DNA from: Falsochrobactrum tianjinense | GTDB taxonomy: Bacteria; Pseudomonadota; Alphaproteobacteria; Rhizobiales; Rhizobiaceae | Length of the DNA stretch: 64,000 nucleotides | Direction: 5' to 3' | NCBI RefSeq assembly: GCF_019100495.1 | Contig: NZ_JAHRVA010000001.1 | Coordinates: 1 to 64,000, forward strand | Shown: positions 31,048 through 39,879 of the stretch, piece by piece | Layout of the letters: each line of letters begins with the position of its first letter | How positions within the stretch are numbered: position 1 is the stretch's first letter | The notes under the pieces: model-generated | What the model was told of the DNA's origin: nothing | Database searches by the model: none | What the model saw: only the letters and a program-made list of their open reading frames with translations | Position numbers and translations under genes: made by a program

Positions 31048-31497
31048 TTACTTGATGACCAGCACCGGAACCGTACTCAGGGAGAGTACCTCTGCCGCCT
31101 GGCTGCCCAGCAGAAGCTTGTTAACGCCGCGCCGCCCATGCGAGGCGATGACGATAAGATCGCATCCCTCTTGATTCGCGGCTTCCACTATGCCTTGCGC
31201 CGGCGACTGGTTTTCCACATGCAACACTTCGGCAGCAACGCCTGCGCTTTCCGCTTTCGCCTTGGCCTCAGCGAGAAGTTCGCCCGCAGCCTTGGTCACA
31301 GCCTCGCGATATTCCTGAAACGCAGCCGGACTCGACGCCCATTCCGCCGCAATCACGATACCATAGGAAGGCAGAAGTTCCGTGACTGAAACCAGCAGGA
31401 CACTGGAACCGAGCTGGCCCGCAAGCGCCACGCCCTGCTCGACGCCTTTACCAGCAAGGCCGGACCCGTCGGTTGCGATCAGAATTTTCTTATACAC
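31048..31497 (-). CDS. Universal stress protein (UspA family)
   Basis: A 149-residue single-domain Usp. It starts with YKKILIATDGSGLAGKGV and ends with the nucleotide-binding motif IVIASHGRRGVNKLLLGSQAAEVLSLS, which fits the ATP-binding subgroup (G-x2-G-x9-G-S/T). It starts with GTG at 31497, with AGGAGG at 8 nt. A perfect FNR/FixK-type box is about 60 nt upstream, so it is probably induced when oxygen is low. Confidence 0.9.
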   Translation of the reverse strand: MYKKILIATDGSGLAGKGVEQGVALAGQLGSSVLLVSVTELLPSYGIVIAAEWASSPAAFQEYREAVTKAAGELLAEAKAKAESAGVAAEVLHVENQSPAQGIVEAANQEGCDLIVIASHGRRGVNKLLLGSQAAEVLSLSTVPVLVIK

Positions 31498-31555
31498 GAT
31501 AATGCCTCCTGTTTGCGATCATATCCGAACATGGATGATTCCGTCGATAATGATG

Positions 31556-31569
31556 TTGACGCAGATCAA
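31556..31569 (-). promoter_or_regulatory. FNR/FixK-type box upstream of uspA
   Basis: On the minus strand the sequence is TTGATCTGCGTCAA, a match to the TTGAT-N4-ATCAA consensus with one deviation in the second half-site (GTCAA). It is centred about 65 nt upstream of the GTG start. A TATGAT -10 candidate lies at 31523-31518, putting the box near -50, slightly further than the usual -41.5. Confidence 0.6.
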
Positions 31570-31741
31570 TCCGATCCGAAAAGCCGCGGCCCATTTTAGC
31601 TTTAATTGGGATAGAATATTTTTCTATAATTATCTACTTTATAGCATTTACTTCTAAATTAAACGAATTGGGCGCACGGCATCAGCTATGCTTCTGCTCC
31701 ATTTCCCCATAGACTTCGGCAAAATAGAAGGAGGTTATTTC

Positions 31742-32725
31742 ATGACCAAGCCCCAAGGCGCAATTGACGGTCAGACTGCGGGTCATGGCCATATATATAA
31801 TTCCATTCTTGAGACCATCGGCAACACGCCGCTGGTTCGCATCGACAAGTTCGCCAGAGAAAACGGCGTCGCTGCCAATCTTCTGGTGAAGCTCGAATTC
31901 TTCAACCCACTGGCGAGCGTCAAGGACCGCATCGGTCTCGCGATGATCGAGTCCCTCGAAGAGCAGGGCAAAGCGGTTCCCGGCAAGACGGTTTTCGTGG
32001 AACCTACATCCGGCAATACCGGTATCGCGCTGGCCTTTGCGGCTGCGGCGAAGGGCTATCGCCTCATCCTCACCATGCCCGAAACCATGTCGGTCGAGCG
32101 CCGCAAGATACTCAAGCTTCTGGGTGCCGAGCTTGTGCTCACCGAAGGCCCGAAAGGCATGAAGGGCGCGATTGCCAAAGCCGAGGAAATCGCCCAGGCC
32201 AATCCCGATGCGATCATTCCGCAGCAATTCGAAAACCCGGCCAACCCTGAGATCCATCGCCGCACCACGGCGGAGGAAATCTGGAACGACACCAATGGCG
32301 AAGCGGATATTCTCATCTCGGGCATCGGTACGGGCGGTACGATCACCGGCGTCGGCCAGGTCATCAAGGCGCGCAAGCCCTCATTCAAGGTGATCGCGGT
32401 CGAGCCGAAAGATTCCGCGATTCTCTCCGGAGGAACACCAGGTCCGCACAAGATACAAGGGCTTGGCGCAGGCTTCGCACCCAAGATCCTCGACACCACT
32501 GTGTATGACGAAGTAGTGCAGGTTTCCAACGAAGACTCCTTCGCCAATGCACGCCTGATTGCGCGTCTAGAAGGCATTCCTGTCGGCATTTCATCAGGTG
32601 CCGCACTGGCCGCCGCAATTGAGGTCGGCAAGCGTGCGGAGAATGCAGGCAAAAATATCGTCGTCATTATCCCCTCCTTTGCCGAGCGCTATCTTTCAAC
32701 GGCGTTGTTTGAAGGCCTGGAATAA
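31742..32725 (+). CDS. cysK: Cysteine synthase (O-acetylserine sulfhydrylase)
   Basis: Makes cysteine from O-acetylserine and sulfide. The 327-residue chain has the PLP lysine at Lys61 in [11 protein letters not shown], the substrate loop [12 protein letters not shown], and the PLP-phosphate loop [13 protein letters not shown] 31742 has a strong AGGAGG ribosome binding site at 6 nt. The N-terminus is about 16 residues longer than in most CysK proteins. The upstream region (31570-31740) is AT-rich. A bidirectional terminator follows. Confidence 0.95.
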   Translation: MTKPQGAIDGQTAGHGHIYNSILETIGNTPLVRIDKFARENGVAANLLVKLEFFNPLASVKDRIGLAMIESLEEQGKAVPGKTVFVEPTSGNTGIALAFAAAAKGYRLILTMPETMSVERRKILKLLGAELVLTEGPKGMKGAIAKAEEIAQANPDAIIPQQFENPANPEIHRRTTAEEIWNDTNGEADILISGIGTGGTITGVGQVIKARKPSFKVIAVEPKDSAILSGGTPGPHKIQGLGAGFAPKILDTTVYDEVVQVSNEDSFANARLIARLEGIPVGISSGAALAAAIEVGKRAENAGKNIVVIIPSFAERYLSTALFEGLE

Positions 32726-32747
32726 TCTTTCGTTATAATGAATAAAG

Positions 32748-32777
32748 AAAAGCCAGAGCATCAGTGCTCTGGCTTTT
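32748..32777. terminator. Bidirectional terminator of cysK
   Basis: A perfect 13-bp stem AAAAGCCAGAGCA/TGCTCTGGCTTTT with a four-base loop has A and T runs at both ends, so it can stop transcription from either side. It serves cysK on the plus strand and could serve the small minus-strand gene that ends at 32813. Confidence 0.9.
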
Positions 32778-32812
32778 GTGTTGGCTGGATATTTTCCGAG
32801 ATTAACCGGAGA

Positions 32813-32941
32813 TCAAATACCCGTGCGAGCCGCGCAAGCCGGACCAGGCCCGCGCATATAATGGCGCTCGGGCCTGTAACTCGGTGCGACGAACTCACGG
32901 ATGACGTTAACGCTGTCACGCAACTGGACAATGATATTCAT
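32813..32941 (-). CDS. Candidate 42-residue small protein
   Basis: An open frame of 42 codons starting MNIIVQLRDSVNVIREF and ending with an Arg, Gly and Cys-containing tail. The ATG at 32941 has a GGGGTG ribosome binding site at 8 nt. It ends 36 nt before a perfectly bidirectional terminator, and upstream lie CtrA-type sites and AT-rich DNA, so it has the layout of a true gene. The N-terminal half could form an amphipathic helix. I recognise no family. It is too short to be judged by codon use, so it may still be chance. Confidence 0.45.
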   Translation of the reverse strand: MNIIVQLRDSVNVIREFVAPSYRPERHYMRGPGPACAARTGI

Positions 32942-33136
32942 CGTCTTCACCCCATCAAGAATTTGCAGCTCAAAAGCGATGCTCGCCATATCCGTAAGGG
33001 TTAATAAACCCCTTTAGGCTTTGGTGCATCTTAATGAAAACTTTAACAATTAAAGATGAACAAGGCCTGAATTTGCAGCGTTAACAATAAGTTAATAGTA
33101 AGGATACTTGTGTTTTCCACAGGCATGAAATTGCCG
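32942..33136. other. AT-rich control region with TTAA clusters
   Basis: No gene is supported between the 42-residue frame and the hbdA terminator. The stretch 33001-33100 contains six TTAA tetramers, including one perfect TTAA-N7-TTAA. The GGTTTATTAACCC segment near 33000 is a short inverted repeat next to the small gene. Confidence 0.5.
33081..33095. promoter_or_regulatory. CtrA-type site
   Basis: TTAACAATAAGTTAA is a perfect TTAA-N7-TTAA and also reads TTAAC-N5-GTTAA as an inverted repeat. It is about 140 nt upstream of the 42-residue gene. CtrA, the cell-cycle regulator of alphaproteobacteria, binds this pattern (established for the group). Confidence 0.5.
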
Positions 33137-33170
33137 GAAAAAGGCCGGTCTCCTGCGAAACCGGCCTTAA
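33137..33170 (-). terminator. Terminator of hbdA
   Basis: Read on the minus strand the stem AAGGCCGGT/ACCGGCCTT is followed by TTTTT. It lies about 80 nt after the hbdA stop, beyond a copy of the intergenic repeat. Confidence 0.75.
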
Positions 33171-33208
33171 AAGTAAAATCATGCGCGCTGTTTGTTTTTG
33201 GGCATTGC

Positions 33209-33250
33209 CCTAACGCAAAACCGCTTCGCACTTTTGCTGGAAATGCTCTA
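33209..33250 (-). repeat. Intergenic dispersed repeat, copy 1
   Basis: On the minus strand this 42-nt unit begins TAGAGCATTTCCAGC and ends GGTTTTGCGTTAGG. It matches 54587-54628 at 37 of 42 positions. The unit abuts the hbdA stop codon. Repeats starting 'AGAGCATTT' are common between genes in Brucella and other Hyphomicrobiales (recall). Confidence 0.75.
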
Positions 33251-33251
33251 A

Positions 33252-34127
33252 TCAGCGCGTGGGAACCGGCTGCTCGCCGCGATAATCATAGAAGCCCCGG
33301 CCCGTCTTGCGACCCAGCCATCCCGCCTCGACATATTTGACCAGCAGCGGGCATGGGCGGTATTTCGAATCCGCCAGCCCATCGTGCAGCACCTGCATGA
33401 TGGAAAGGCAGGTATCCAGACCGATGAAGTCCGCCAGTTGTAACGGCCCCATCGGATGGTTGGCGCCAAGTCTCATCGCCGTGTCGATGGCCTCCACCGT
33501 ACCCACGCCTTCGTAAAGCGTGTAGATCGCCTCGTTAATCATCGGCAGCAGGATTCGGTTGACGATAAAGGCCGGGAAATCTTCGGCCACAGTCACGCTT
33601 TTGCCAAGCGCCGTGACAAAATCCTTCGACTTGCGGAATGTTTCCTCATCGGTCGCAATGCCGCGCACCAGCTCGACAAGCTTCATCAGCGGCACCGGAT
33701 TCATGAAATGAATGCCGATGAAGCGCTCCGGCCGGTCGGTCGTCGAAGCAAGCCGGGTGATGGAGATAGAGGAGGTATTGGTCGCGAGGATCGCCTGCGG
33801 ATTGAGGATCGGGCATAGCTGCGTGAAAATCTTGCGCTTGACGGTTTCGTCTTCGGTCGCAGCCTCGATGGCCAGATCGACACCGGCCAGGTCTTCCATG
33901 GAATTGGCCGGACGGATCAGGCTCATGGCAGCGCTGCGCTGTTCATCTTCCAGCTTGCCCGAAGATACCTGACGCGCCATGTTGCCATTGATTGTGGCAA
34001 TGCCCTTTTCCAGCCGGTCTGCGGCTGCGTCATGCAAAAGCACATCATATCCGGCCAACGCGCACACATGAGCAATGCCGCTCCCCATCTGGCCCGCGCC
34101 AACAATGCCTACCGTCTTGATCGCCAC
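33252..34127 (-). CDS. hbdA: 3-hydroxybutyryl-CoA dehydrogenase
   Basis: A 291-residue NAD(P)-dependent enzyme that interconverts 3-hydroxybutyryl-CoA and acetoacetyl-CoA. The Rossmann motif [14 protein letters not shown] is at the N-terminus; [15 protein letters not shown] with the catalytic His and the C-terminal FIGLDTCL...[11 protein letters not shown] motifs are present. It follows etfB-etfA on the same strand. ETF accepts electrons from acyl-CoA dehydrogenases, so the three genes together suggest fatty-acid or butyrate/PHB oxidation. A terminator between etfA and this gene suggests partly separate transcription. Confidence 0.93.
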   Translation of the reverse strand: MAIKTVGIVGAGQMGSGIAHVCALAGYDVLLHDAAADRLEKGIATINGNMARQVSSGKLEDEQRSAAMSLIRPANSMEDLAGVDLAIEAATEDETVKRKIFTQLCPILNPQAILATNTSSISITRLASTTDRPERFIGIHFMNPVPLMKLVELVRGIATDEETFRKSKDFVTALGKSVTVAEDFPAFIVNRILLPMINEAIYTLYEGVGTVEAIDTAMRLGANHPMGPLQLADFIGLDTCLSIMQVLHDGLADSKYRPCPLLVKYVEAGWLGRKTGRGFYDYRGEQPVPTR

Positions 34128-34184
34128 CGTTCCAACTCCTTCATGCTCCCGCCCGATGCGGAGATCTATTCGAGTATAGCGCAG

Positions 34185-34211
34185 AAAAAGGCGGCAGGTG
34201 ATCCCGCCGCC
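34185..34211 (-). terminator. Terminator of etfBA
   Basis: On the minus strand GGCGGC...GCCGCC with an extended loop is followed by TTTTT. It starts 11 nt after the etfA stop. Confidence 0.7.
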
Positions 34212-34221
34212 CCATCATAAA

Positions 34222-35151
34222 TCAAAGCGCTTTCTGCAACTCCGGCAGGATGGTGAAAAGATCGCCGACGAGGCCGTAATCGGCCACCTGGAAGATCGGC
34301 GCTTCCTCATCCTTGTTGATGGCGACGATGACGCGGCTGTCTTTCATGCCCGCCAGATGCTGGATCGCACCCGAAATACCCACTGCAATGTAAAGATCCG
34401 GCGCAACCACCTTGCCCGTCTGGCCAACCTGCCAGTCGTTCGGCGCATAACCCGCGTCAACTGCTGCACGGCTGGCGCCGACAGCTGCACCGAGCTTGTC
34501 GGCAACCGGCAGGATCACTTCCTGGAACTTCTCGGCTGAACCGAGTGCGCGACCACCCGAAATGATGATCTTGGCCGAGGTCAGTTCTGGACGGTCCGAA
34601 TCCGAAAGCGCATTGCCGACAAAGCTCGACAGGGCCGGATCGGCAGCCGCATTGACGCTCTCAACTACAGCCGAACCGCCTTCGCCGGTGGCCTGGAAAG
34701 AAGCGGTACGCACCGTGATCACCTTCTTGGCGTCGTTCGACTGCACCGTCTGGATCGCGTTGCCTGCATAGATCGGGCGCTTGAATGTGTCGCTCGACAC
34801 CACTTCCATGATTTCCGAAAGCTGCATCACATCGAGAAGCGCTGCCACACGCGGCAGGATGTTCTTGGCCGAGGTGGTCGCCGGTGCAATGATCGTGTCG
34901 TAATTGCCTGCCAGATTGACGATCAGCGCTGCGACCGGTTCAGCAAGCTGGTTTTCCAGCGCATCGCCTTCGGCCAACAAAACCTTGCGCACACCCTTGA
35001 GTTTGGCAGCGGCATCCGCAGCAGCCTGAGCGCCCTTGCCAGCAACCAGAATATCGACATCGCCACCGATTTGGCTGGCTGCGGTCAGCGCCTTCGCCGT
35101 CTGGTCGGAAAGGCTTGCATTGTCATGTTCGGCAATAAGAAGAATAGCCAT
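34222..35151 (-). CDS. etfA: Electron transfer flavoprotein alpha subunit
   Basis: The 309-residue FAD-binding subunit of ETF, which carries electrons from acyl-CoA dehydrogenases to ETF-ubiquinone oxidoreductase. The C-terminal FAD domain has the signature [31 protein letters not shown] and [12 protein letters not shown]. The N-terminal ETF domain starts [18 protein letters not shown]. It follows etfB after 21 nt. Confidence 0.96.
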   Translation of the reverse strand: MAILLIAEHDNASLSDQTAKALTAASQIGGDVDILVAGKGAQAAADAAAKLKGVRKVLLAEGDALENQLAEPVAALIVNLAGNYDTIIAPATTSAKNILPRVAALLDVMQLSEIMEVVSSDTFKRPIYAGNAIQTVQSNDAKKVITVRTASFQATGEGGSAVVESVNAAADPALSSFVGNALSDSDRPELTSAKIIISGGRALGSAEKFQEVILPVADKLGAAVGASRAAVDAGYAPNDWQVGQTGKVVAPDLYIAVGISGAIQHLAGMKDSRVIVAINKDEEAPIFQVADYGLVGDLFTILPELQKAL

Positions 35152-35172
35152 GTATTTGTTCCTTCCGATCTC

Positions 35173-35919
35173 TTAGAGTACGCCGTCGGCCTTGAGCTTT
35201 TCCACCAGCTCGCCCACGGAGCCAACCTTGACGCCCGCCTTGCGGCCCCCCGGCTCTTCAGTCTTGAGCACCTTGAGGCGCGGCGCGACATCGACGCCGA
35301 AATCGGCAGGAGACTTCTCTTCCAGCGGCTTCTTCTTCGCCTTCATGATATTGGGGAGCGAGGCATAACGCGGCTCATTCAAGCGCAGATCCACCGTCAC
35401 GATGGCCGGAAGCTTCACATCGATGGTCTGCAAACCGCCATCGACTTCACGCGTCACCTTGGCCGAACCGTCATGCAGTTCCACCTTGGAGGCAAACGTC
35501 GCCTGGCTCCAGTTCAAAAGCGCCGAAAGCATCTGGCCAGTCTGGTTGGAATCATCGTCGATGGCCTGTTTGCCAAGGAAAACCAGATCCGGCTTTTCCG
35601 CCTCGACCACACCCTTCAAAACCTTGGCGACGCCCAGCGGCTCGACCGCCTCGTCGTGCTTGATCAGGATGGCGCGATCCGCGCCCATGGCAAGTGCGGT
35701 GCGCAATGTTTCCTGTGCCTGTGCCGGGCCGACTGAAACCGCGACGATTTCCGTCACCTTGCCCGCTTCCTTCAAACGGATCGCTTCTTCAACCGCAATC
35801 TCGTCGAACGGGTTCATCGACATCTTCACATTCGCAAGCTCAACGCCAGAACCATCTCCCTTAACCCGGATCTTGACGTTGTAATCTACAACCCGCTTGA
35901 CTGCGACAAGGACCTTCAT
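35173..35919 (-). CDS. etfB: Electron transfer flavoprotein beta subunit
   Basis: The 248-residue AMP-binding subunit of ETF, starting [20 protein letters not shown]. The dehydrogenase recognition loop is at about 184-198, with [11 protein letters not shown]: Lys193 and Lys196 correspond to the lysines methylated in human ETFB (Lys200 and Lys203), by alignment from memory. A likely ETF-beta lysine methyltransferase is encoded in this window near 46.5 kb. etfA follows after 21 nt. Confidence 0.96.
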   Translation of the reverse strand: MKVLVAVKRVVDYNVKIRVKGDGSGVELANVKMSMNPFDEIAVEEAIRLKEAGKVTEIVAVSVGPAQAQETLRTALAMGADRAILIKHDEAVEPLGVAKVLKGVVEAEKPDLVFLGKQAIDDDSNQTGQMLSALLNWSQATFASKVELHDGSAKVTREVDGGLQTIDVKLPAIVTVDLRLNEPRYASLPNIMKAKKKPLEEKSPADFGVDVAPRLKVLKTEEPGGRKAGVKVGSVGELVEKLKADGVL

Positions 35920-36266
35920 CCGCGATTACCTCTTCCTCGACTTTTCGGCATGACTATGCCGCCTTGAATCTGTGTTTGCATGTCGAAAGCCGACACGAAA
36001 CCAATACTGACAAAAACACTGTGGAAAGCCACAATGCCTGTCTCTCCCTTGAGAACCGGCTGGAAACCTAAAGATGGCTGACATGCACGTCAATCAGGCT
36101 TGGCGCGCTATATCGATTAAAATCAATTTATTCTGACAGAACATCATTCCCAATCCGACACACCTCGCTAGCCGTTCCCGGCGTTTACAAGCCGGTTTTC
36201 TTGCGCTAGGAAAGCGTCCGTCACTATCCGGTCGCAGCCTACCCGGTCAAAACAAGGACTCAGAAT
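35920..36266. other. Divergent intergenic region between etfB and queC
   Basis: No gene is supported. It must hold promoters for both directions. A near-match to the CtrA pattern (TTAA-N7-TTAT) lies near 36116-36131. I looked for a preQ1 riboswitch before queC and found no convincing hairpin with an A-rich pseudoknot tail. A GCCGGAAAC...-type hairpin around 36176-36200 (CCGGCG...CGCCGG-like halves) is weak. Confidence 0.4.
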
Positions 36267-36965
36267 ATGAAAACGCTCGTCATCTGCTCCGGCGGATTGG
36301 ACTCCGTTTCGCTCGCGTATAGAATCGCAGCGGAACATCAACTCGTCTCGCTCCTCTCTTTCGACTACGGCCAGCGCCATAAAAAGGAGCTGAACTACGC
36401 CGAAACCTGTGCGGAACAGCTCGGCGTGCCGCATCAGGTCATCAACATTCGCAGCATTGGCGCAAGCCTGACCGGTTCCGCATTGACCGACGATGTGGAT
36501 GTGCCTGACGGTCATTACGCCGAAGAAACCATGAAAATCACAGTCGTACCGAACCGTAACGCCATCATGTTGGCGATTGCCTTCGGCGTGGCGGCGGCAC
36601 AAAAGGCGCAAGCCGTGGCACTCGCCGTCCATGGCGGCGACCACTTCATCTATCCCGACTGCCGCCCCGAATTCATCGATGCATTCCAGACCATGCAGAA
36701 CCATGCGCTGGAGGGCTATGCCGATGTAAAACTGCTGGCCCCCTACGTAGATGCATCCAAGGCGGATATCGTCACCGACGGCGCAAGATACGCCACCCCC
36801 TTCGAGGCGACATGGTCATGCTACAAGGGCGGAGAACATCATTGCGGCCGCTGCGGCACCTGCGTCGAGCGGCGCGAAGCCTTCCACCTTGCCGGCATTC
36901 AAGACCCGACGATTTATGAAGACGCCGGCTTCTGGAGAACGGCTATCGATAAGAGGAGTGCGTGA
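36267..36965 (+). CDS. queC: 7-cyano-7-deazaguanine synthase
   Basis: QueC turns 7-carboxy-7-deazaguanine into preQ0 with ATP and ammonia, toward queuosine in tRNA. The 232-residue protein has the ATP pyrophosphatase motif SGGLDSVSLAY at 9-19 and the zinc site CYKGGEHHCGRCGTC near the C-terminus. The stop overlaps queD by one base (TGATG), and queE follows, giving a compact queCDE operon. Confidence 0.96.
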   Translation: MKTLVICSGGLDSVSLAYRIAAEHQLVSLLSFDYGQRHKKELNYAETCAEQLGVPHQVINIRSIGASLTGSALTDDVDVPDGHYAEETMKITVVPNRNAIMLAIAFGVAAAQKAQAVALAVHGGDHFIYPDCRPEFIDAFQTMQNHALEGYADVKLLAPYVDASKADIVTDGARYATPFEATWSCYKGGEHHCGRCGTCVERREAFHLAGIQDPTIYEDAGFWRTAIDKRSA

Positions 36966-37321
36966 TGTTCCGTATCACCAAGGAATTCCACTTTTCCGCC
37001 TCGCATCAGCTAACTGCCTTGCCTGCCGACCATCAATGTGCCCGGTTGCACGGCCACAACTATATCGTCGAGGTGGAGCTTTCCTCGCCTGATCTCGATG
37101 AAAACGGCTTTGTGCGCGATTATCACGAACTGGCCCCGTTCAAGCGCTATATCGATGATGCATTCGACCACCGACATCTGAATGACGTGCTGGGACACAG
37201 CCGCACCACGGCCGAAAATCTGGCAAAGCACTTTTTTGACTGGTGCCGCGCGCGCTGGCCGGAAATTTCCGCAGTGCGGGTGAGCGAAACGCCCAAGACA
37301 TGGGCCGAGTACCGGCCATGA
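36965..37321 (+). CDS. queD: 6-carboxy-5,6,7,8-tetrahydropterin synthase
   Basis: QueD converts dihydroneopterin triphosphate into carboxytetrahydropterin. The 118-residue protein contains the zinc histidines in FHFSASHQL and [13 protein letters not shown] and the catalytic Cys in the second motif. ATG 36965 overlaps the queC stop; a GTG one codon earlier is less likely. The stop overlaps the queE start by 4 nt. Confidence 0.95.
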   Translation: MFRITKEFHFSASHQLTALPADHQCARLHGHNYIVEVELSSPDLDENGFVRDYHELAPFKRYIDDAFDHRHLNDVLGHSRTTAENLAKHFFDWCRARWPEISAVRVSETPKTWAEYRP

Positions 37322-38049
37322 AACCCACCCCCGAAATCCGCATCAGCGAGATTTTCGGCCCCACCATTCAAGGCGAAGGCGTCCTGATCGGCGAGCCGAC
37401 CGTCTTCGTGCGCACGGGCGGCTGTGACTATCGCTGCACATGGTGCGACAGTCTGCACGCTGTCGAAAGCCGCTTTCGCCGTGAATGGAAGCCGATGAGC
37501 GTCGAGGCGATCTGGCATGAAGTGACGGCACTTTCCGGTAAAAGGCCATTAACGGTGTCACTTTCTGGCGGCAATCCGGCCATCCAGCCATTGGGCCCGC
37601 TGATCGAACGCGGCAAGGCCGAGAACTATCGCTTTGCCCTGGAGACGCAAGGGTCGGTCGCCAGGGATTGGTTCGCGCTGCTTGACACGTTGGTCCTGAG
37701 CCCCAAACCGCCATCGAGCGACATGGAAACGGACTGGAACATCCTCGCCGCATGCATGGATGCAGCAGGGCAAAAACCCCGGACCGTGCTGAAATTCGTG
37801 ATCTTCGACGATGCGGACTATGCCTTTGCCCGTACGGCTTCGGCGCGTCATCCGTACCTGCCGGTCTATCTCCAGCCCGGCAATCACACGCCGCCCCCGC
37901 CAGAAGCGGATGATGCCGCAATCGACATCGACGGCATCATGCAGCGCATGGAATGGCTGGTCGACAGGGTGATCGAGGATCAGTGGTTCGACGCGCATGT
38001 GCTGCCCCAATTGCATGTGCTGATCTGGGGCAACAGGCGCGGCGTCTGA
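37318..38049 (+). CDS. queE: 7-carboxy-7-deazaguanine synthase (radical SAM)
   Basis: QueE is a radical SAM enzyme that rearranges the pterin into 7-carboxy-7-deazaguanine. The 243-residue protein has the iron-sulfur ligands CDYRCTWC (CxxxCxxC) and the preceding [13 protein letters not shown] substrate motif. ATGA overlap with queD. Its stop codon directly abuts, at 38049/38050, the stop of the adenosyltransferase on the other strand. Confidence 0.95.
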   Translation: MKPTPEIRISEIFGPTIQGEGVLIGEPTVFVRTGGCDYRCTWCDSLHAVESRFRREWKPMSVEAIWHEVTALSGKRPLTVSLSGGNPAIQPLGPLIERGKAENYRFALETQGSVARDWFALLDTLVLSPKPPSSDMETDWNILAACMDAAGQKPRTVLKFVIFDDADYAFARTASARHPYLPVYLQPGNHTPPPPEADDAAIDIDGIMQRMEWLVDRVIEDQWFDAHVLPQLHVLIWGNRRGV

Positions 38050-38640
38050 TCAACGGTTCTGGCCTGGAACCCAGAGCACATCCTGCGCGCCATTATCGTT
38101 GACGGCGCGTCCGGCAACGAAGAGGAAATCCGACAGGCGGTTGATATATTGCAGCGCCTCCGGCGACACCACTTCGCCGTCGATTTTCGCCAGCGCAACC
38201 ATCAGCCGTTCAGCCCGTCGCGATACGGTACGGGCGAGATGCAATGCAGCGGAGGCAGCCGAGCCACCCGGCAGTATGAAGGATCGCAAGGGGCGAAGAT
38301 TAGCGTTGAGCTGATCAATATCCGCCTCGATACGCGAAACCTGCGACGCGACGATGCGCAGCGGTTCATAAGCAAGCGGCTTGCCGTCATCCGGCGTCGA
38401 AAGATCAGCCCCCAGATCGAACAGGTCGTTCTGGATGCGCGCCAGCATGGCGTCGATATCCGCGTCCGGATTGTCCGACCCGGCTGTATGGATACGCGCC
38501 ATGCCGATACAGGCATTGGTCTCGTCCACAGTGCCATAGGCTTCCACACGCAGGTCGGATTTCAACCGGCGCGGTCCGCTTGTAAGCCCCGTTGTACCGT
38601 CATCGCCGGTCCGTGTATAAATTTTATTCAGCCGCACCAT
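38050..38640 (-). CDS. Cob(I)alamin adenosyltransferase, PduO type
   Basis: A 196-residue PduO-type enzyme that attaches the adenosyl group to cobalamin. It shows the ATP-binding N-terminus KIYTRTGDDGTTGLTSG and the C-terminal ARTVSRRAERLMVAL...ALQYINRLSDFLFVAARA-type helix motif (here FLFVAGRAVND). Adenosylcobalamin is the cofactor of methylmalonyl-CoA mutase and class II ribonucleotide reductase. It is 3 nt after the HIG1 gene on the same strand. Confidence 0.93.
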   Translation of the reverse strand: MVRLNKIYTRTGDDGTTGLTSGPRRLKSDLRVEAYGTVDETNACIGMARIHTAGSDNPDADIDAMLARIQNDLFDLGADLSTPDDGKPLAYEPLRIVASQVSRIEADIDQLNANLRPLRSFILPGGSAASAALHLARTVSRRAERLMVALAKIDGEVVSPEALQYINRLSDFLFVAGRAVNDNGAQDVLWVPGQNR

Positions 38641-38643
38641 GGT

Positions 38644-38847
38644 TTATTGTCCGCTGGTCTGGCGAGCATAATAAATCGCGCCCACGATCAACAGCACCGC
38701 GATGAATTGCAGGAACACGCGCAATTGCATCATCTTGTTGGAAAAATTGGCGTCGCCGCCGCGCATCATATTGCGCAGGCCGATTATTAGCACGATGGCG
38801 ACAGCCAGCATGGCAACCATGGCTGCGCCTTTGAACAGAAAGTCCAT
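38644..38847 (-). CDS. HIG1-domain twin-transmembrane protein
   Basis: A 67-residue protein with two membrane segments (about 8-24 and 45-60) joined by a short loop with RNMMRGGDANFSNKMMQLRVFLQ. This is the alphaproteobacterial HIG1-type protein, related to mitochondrial Hig1/Rcf1 that attach to cytochrome oxidase. ATG 38847 has AAGGAAATAGG upstream. It is the first gene before the adenosyltransferase. A role in respiration is by family only. Confidence 0.85.
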   Translation of the reverse strand: MDFLFKGAAMVAMLAVAIVLIIGLRNMMRGGDANFSNKMMQLRVFLQFIAVLLIVGAIYYARQTSGQ

Positions 38848-38889
38848 CCTATTTCCTTCCCATGACCTGCCGCCCGTTGTTACTGCCAA

Positions 38890-39732
38890 TCATGACTGTT
38901 CGGACAGCATCCGGTAGAGCCAGCGCGCAGGCATCAAGCGTCGTGCCAGAATACCGAGTTTCGCCGGTCTCGTAACCGCGTAATGCGGACGCGGGCGCGG
39001 CGCCTCCAATGCGTGAAGCAGTACATCATAGACGGCCTCCGGTCCAAGCTTGTTCTTGGATTTTGTGCCGCCAGTTTTCAACTTTTCCATCTGCCGCTGA
39101 TAAAGCTCGCGATGCACAGAAGCTTCCATGTCTATGACGGCTTGCGCATGCATGGCGGCATTGTAAGTGAAACGCGAAGCAATTGGCCCCGGCTCGATCA
39201 GCGACACATCAATGCCTGAACCTTCAAGCTCCATACGTTGCGCCAGCATCAAACCTTCAATGGCAAATTTCGACGCCACGTAGGCTCCCCGCCATTTCAT
39301 CGGCACCAGACCCAAAATTGACGAGCAGTGCACGATCCGCCCATGCCCCTGCGCCCGCATAACCGGGACAATACGGCGTGTCAGATCGTGCCAGCCAAAG
39401 AAATTGGCCTCGAACTGCGCGCGAAGCGCCTCCACCGGCAAATCCTCAACGGCGCCGGGTTGGGCGTAGGCGCCATTGTTGAAAAGTGCGTCGAGTTTGC
39501 CACTTGTCTGGCGCAGAACGTCTTCCACCAGAGTCTCGATGGACGCTGGCTCGGTATAATCGAGATAATGCGCGCTCAATCCTCGGGCTTGCAGTGCCGC
39601 TATGTCTTCGCTTTTGCGGGCCGTGGCGAAAACCTGCCAGCCTTGTCTGTGAAGCGCCTGTGCGCAATATGCCCCAATCCCGGATGAACATCCGGTGATG
39701 AGAATGCTGCGCCCTGCGCGTTCGAAAGCCAT
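38890..39732 (-). CDS. SDR family oxidoreductase
   Basis: A 280-residue short-chain dehydrogenase. It has the NAD(P) motif ITGCSSGIGAYCA at 12-24, the NNGAYAQPG segment, Ser in CSSILG and the YVASK catalytic Tyr/Lys. The sequence after (FAIEGLMLAQRMELEG) is usual for SDRs. The substrate is unknown. It lies upstream of the HIG1 gene on the same strand with 42 nt between them. Confidence 0.88.
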   Translation of the reverse strand: MAFERAGRSILITGCSSGIGAYCAQALHRQGWQVFATARKSEDIAALQARGLSAHYLDYTEPASIETLVEDVLRQTSGKLDALFNNGAYAQPGAVEDLPVEALRAQFEANFFGWHDLTRRIVPVMRAQGHGRIVHCSSILGLVPMKWRGAYVASKFAIEGLMLAQRMELEGSGIDVSLIEPGPIASRFTYNAAMHAQAVIDMEASVHRELYQRQMEKLKTGGTKSKNKLGPEAVYDVLLHALEAPRPRPHYAVTRPAKLGILARRLMPARWLYRMLSEQS

Positions 39733-39879
39733 TCCGTCTGTTCCTTACCACCACGTTTCGCGCACAGTGCTTGATTCGGTCCCCCTTTAAAACGGCACTG
39801 CCCTTGCAATCCGTGAACCGATGCTAGATTTAAGGCCTTGAAACATCGGCATCGTCAATCGAAGGGGACACATCTGCGG

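Noticed and set aside
32738-33004. Plus-strand open frame of 88 codons after cysK.
   Set aside because: It begins within the cysK terminator, so it would not be transcribed from cysK, and the opposite strand carries a better small gene candidate with a ribosome binding site.
35920-36266. Possible preQ1 riboswitch before queC.
   Set aside because: No preQ1-I or preQ1-II core (hairpin followed by A-rich tail pairing into the loop) could be drawn; the region also serves etfB on the other strand.
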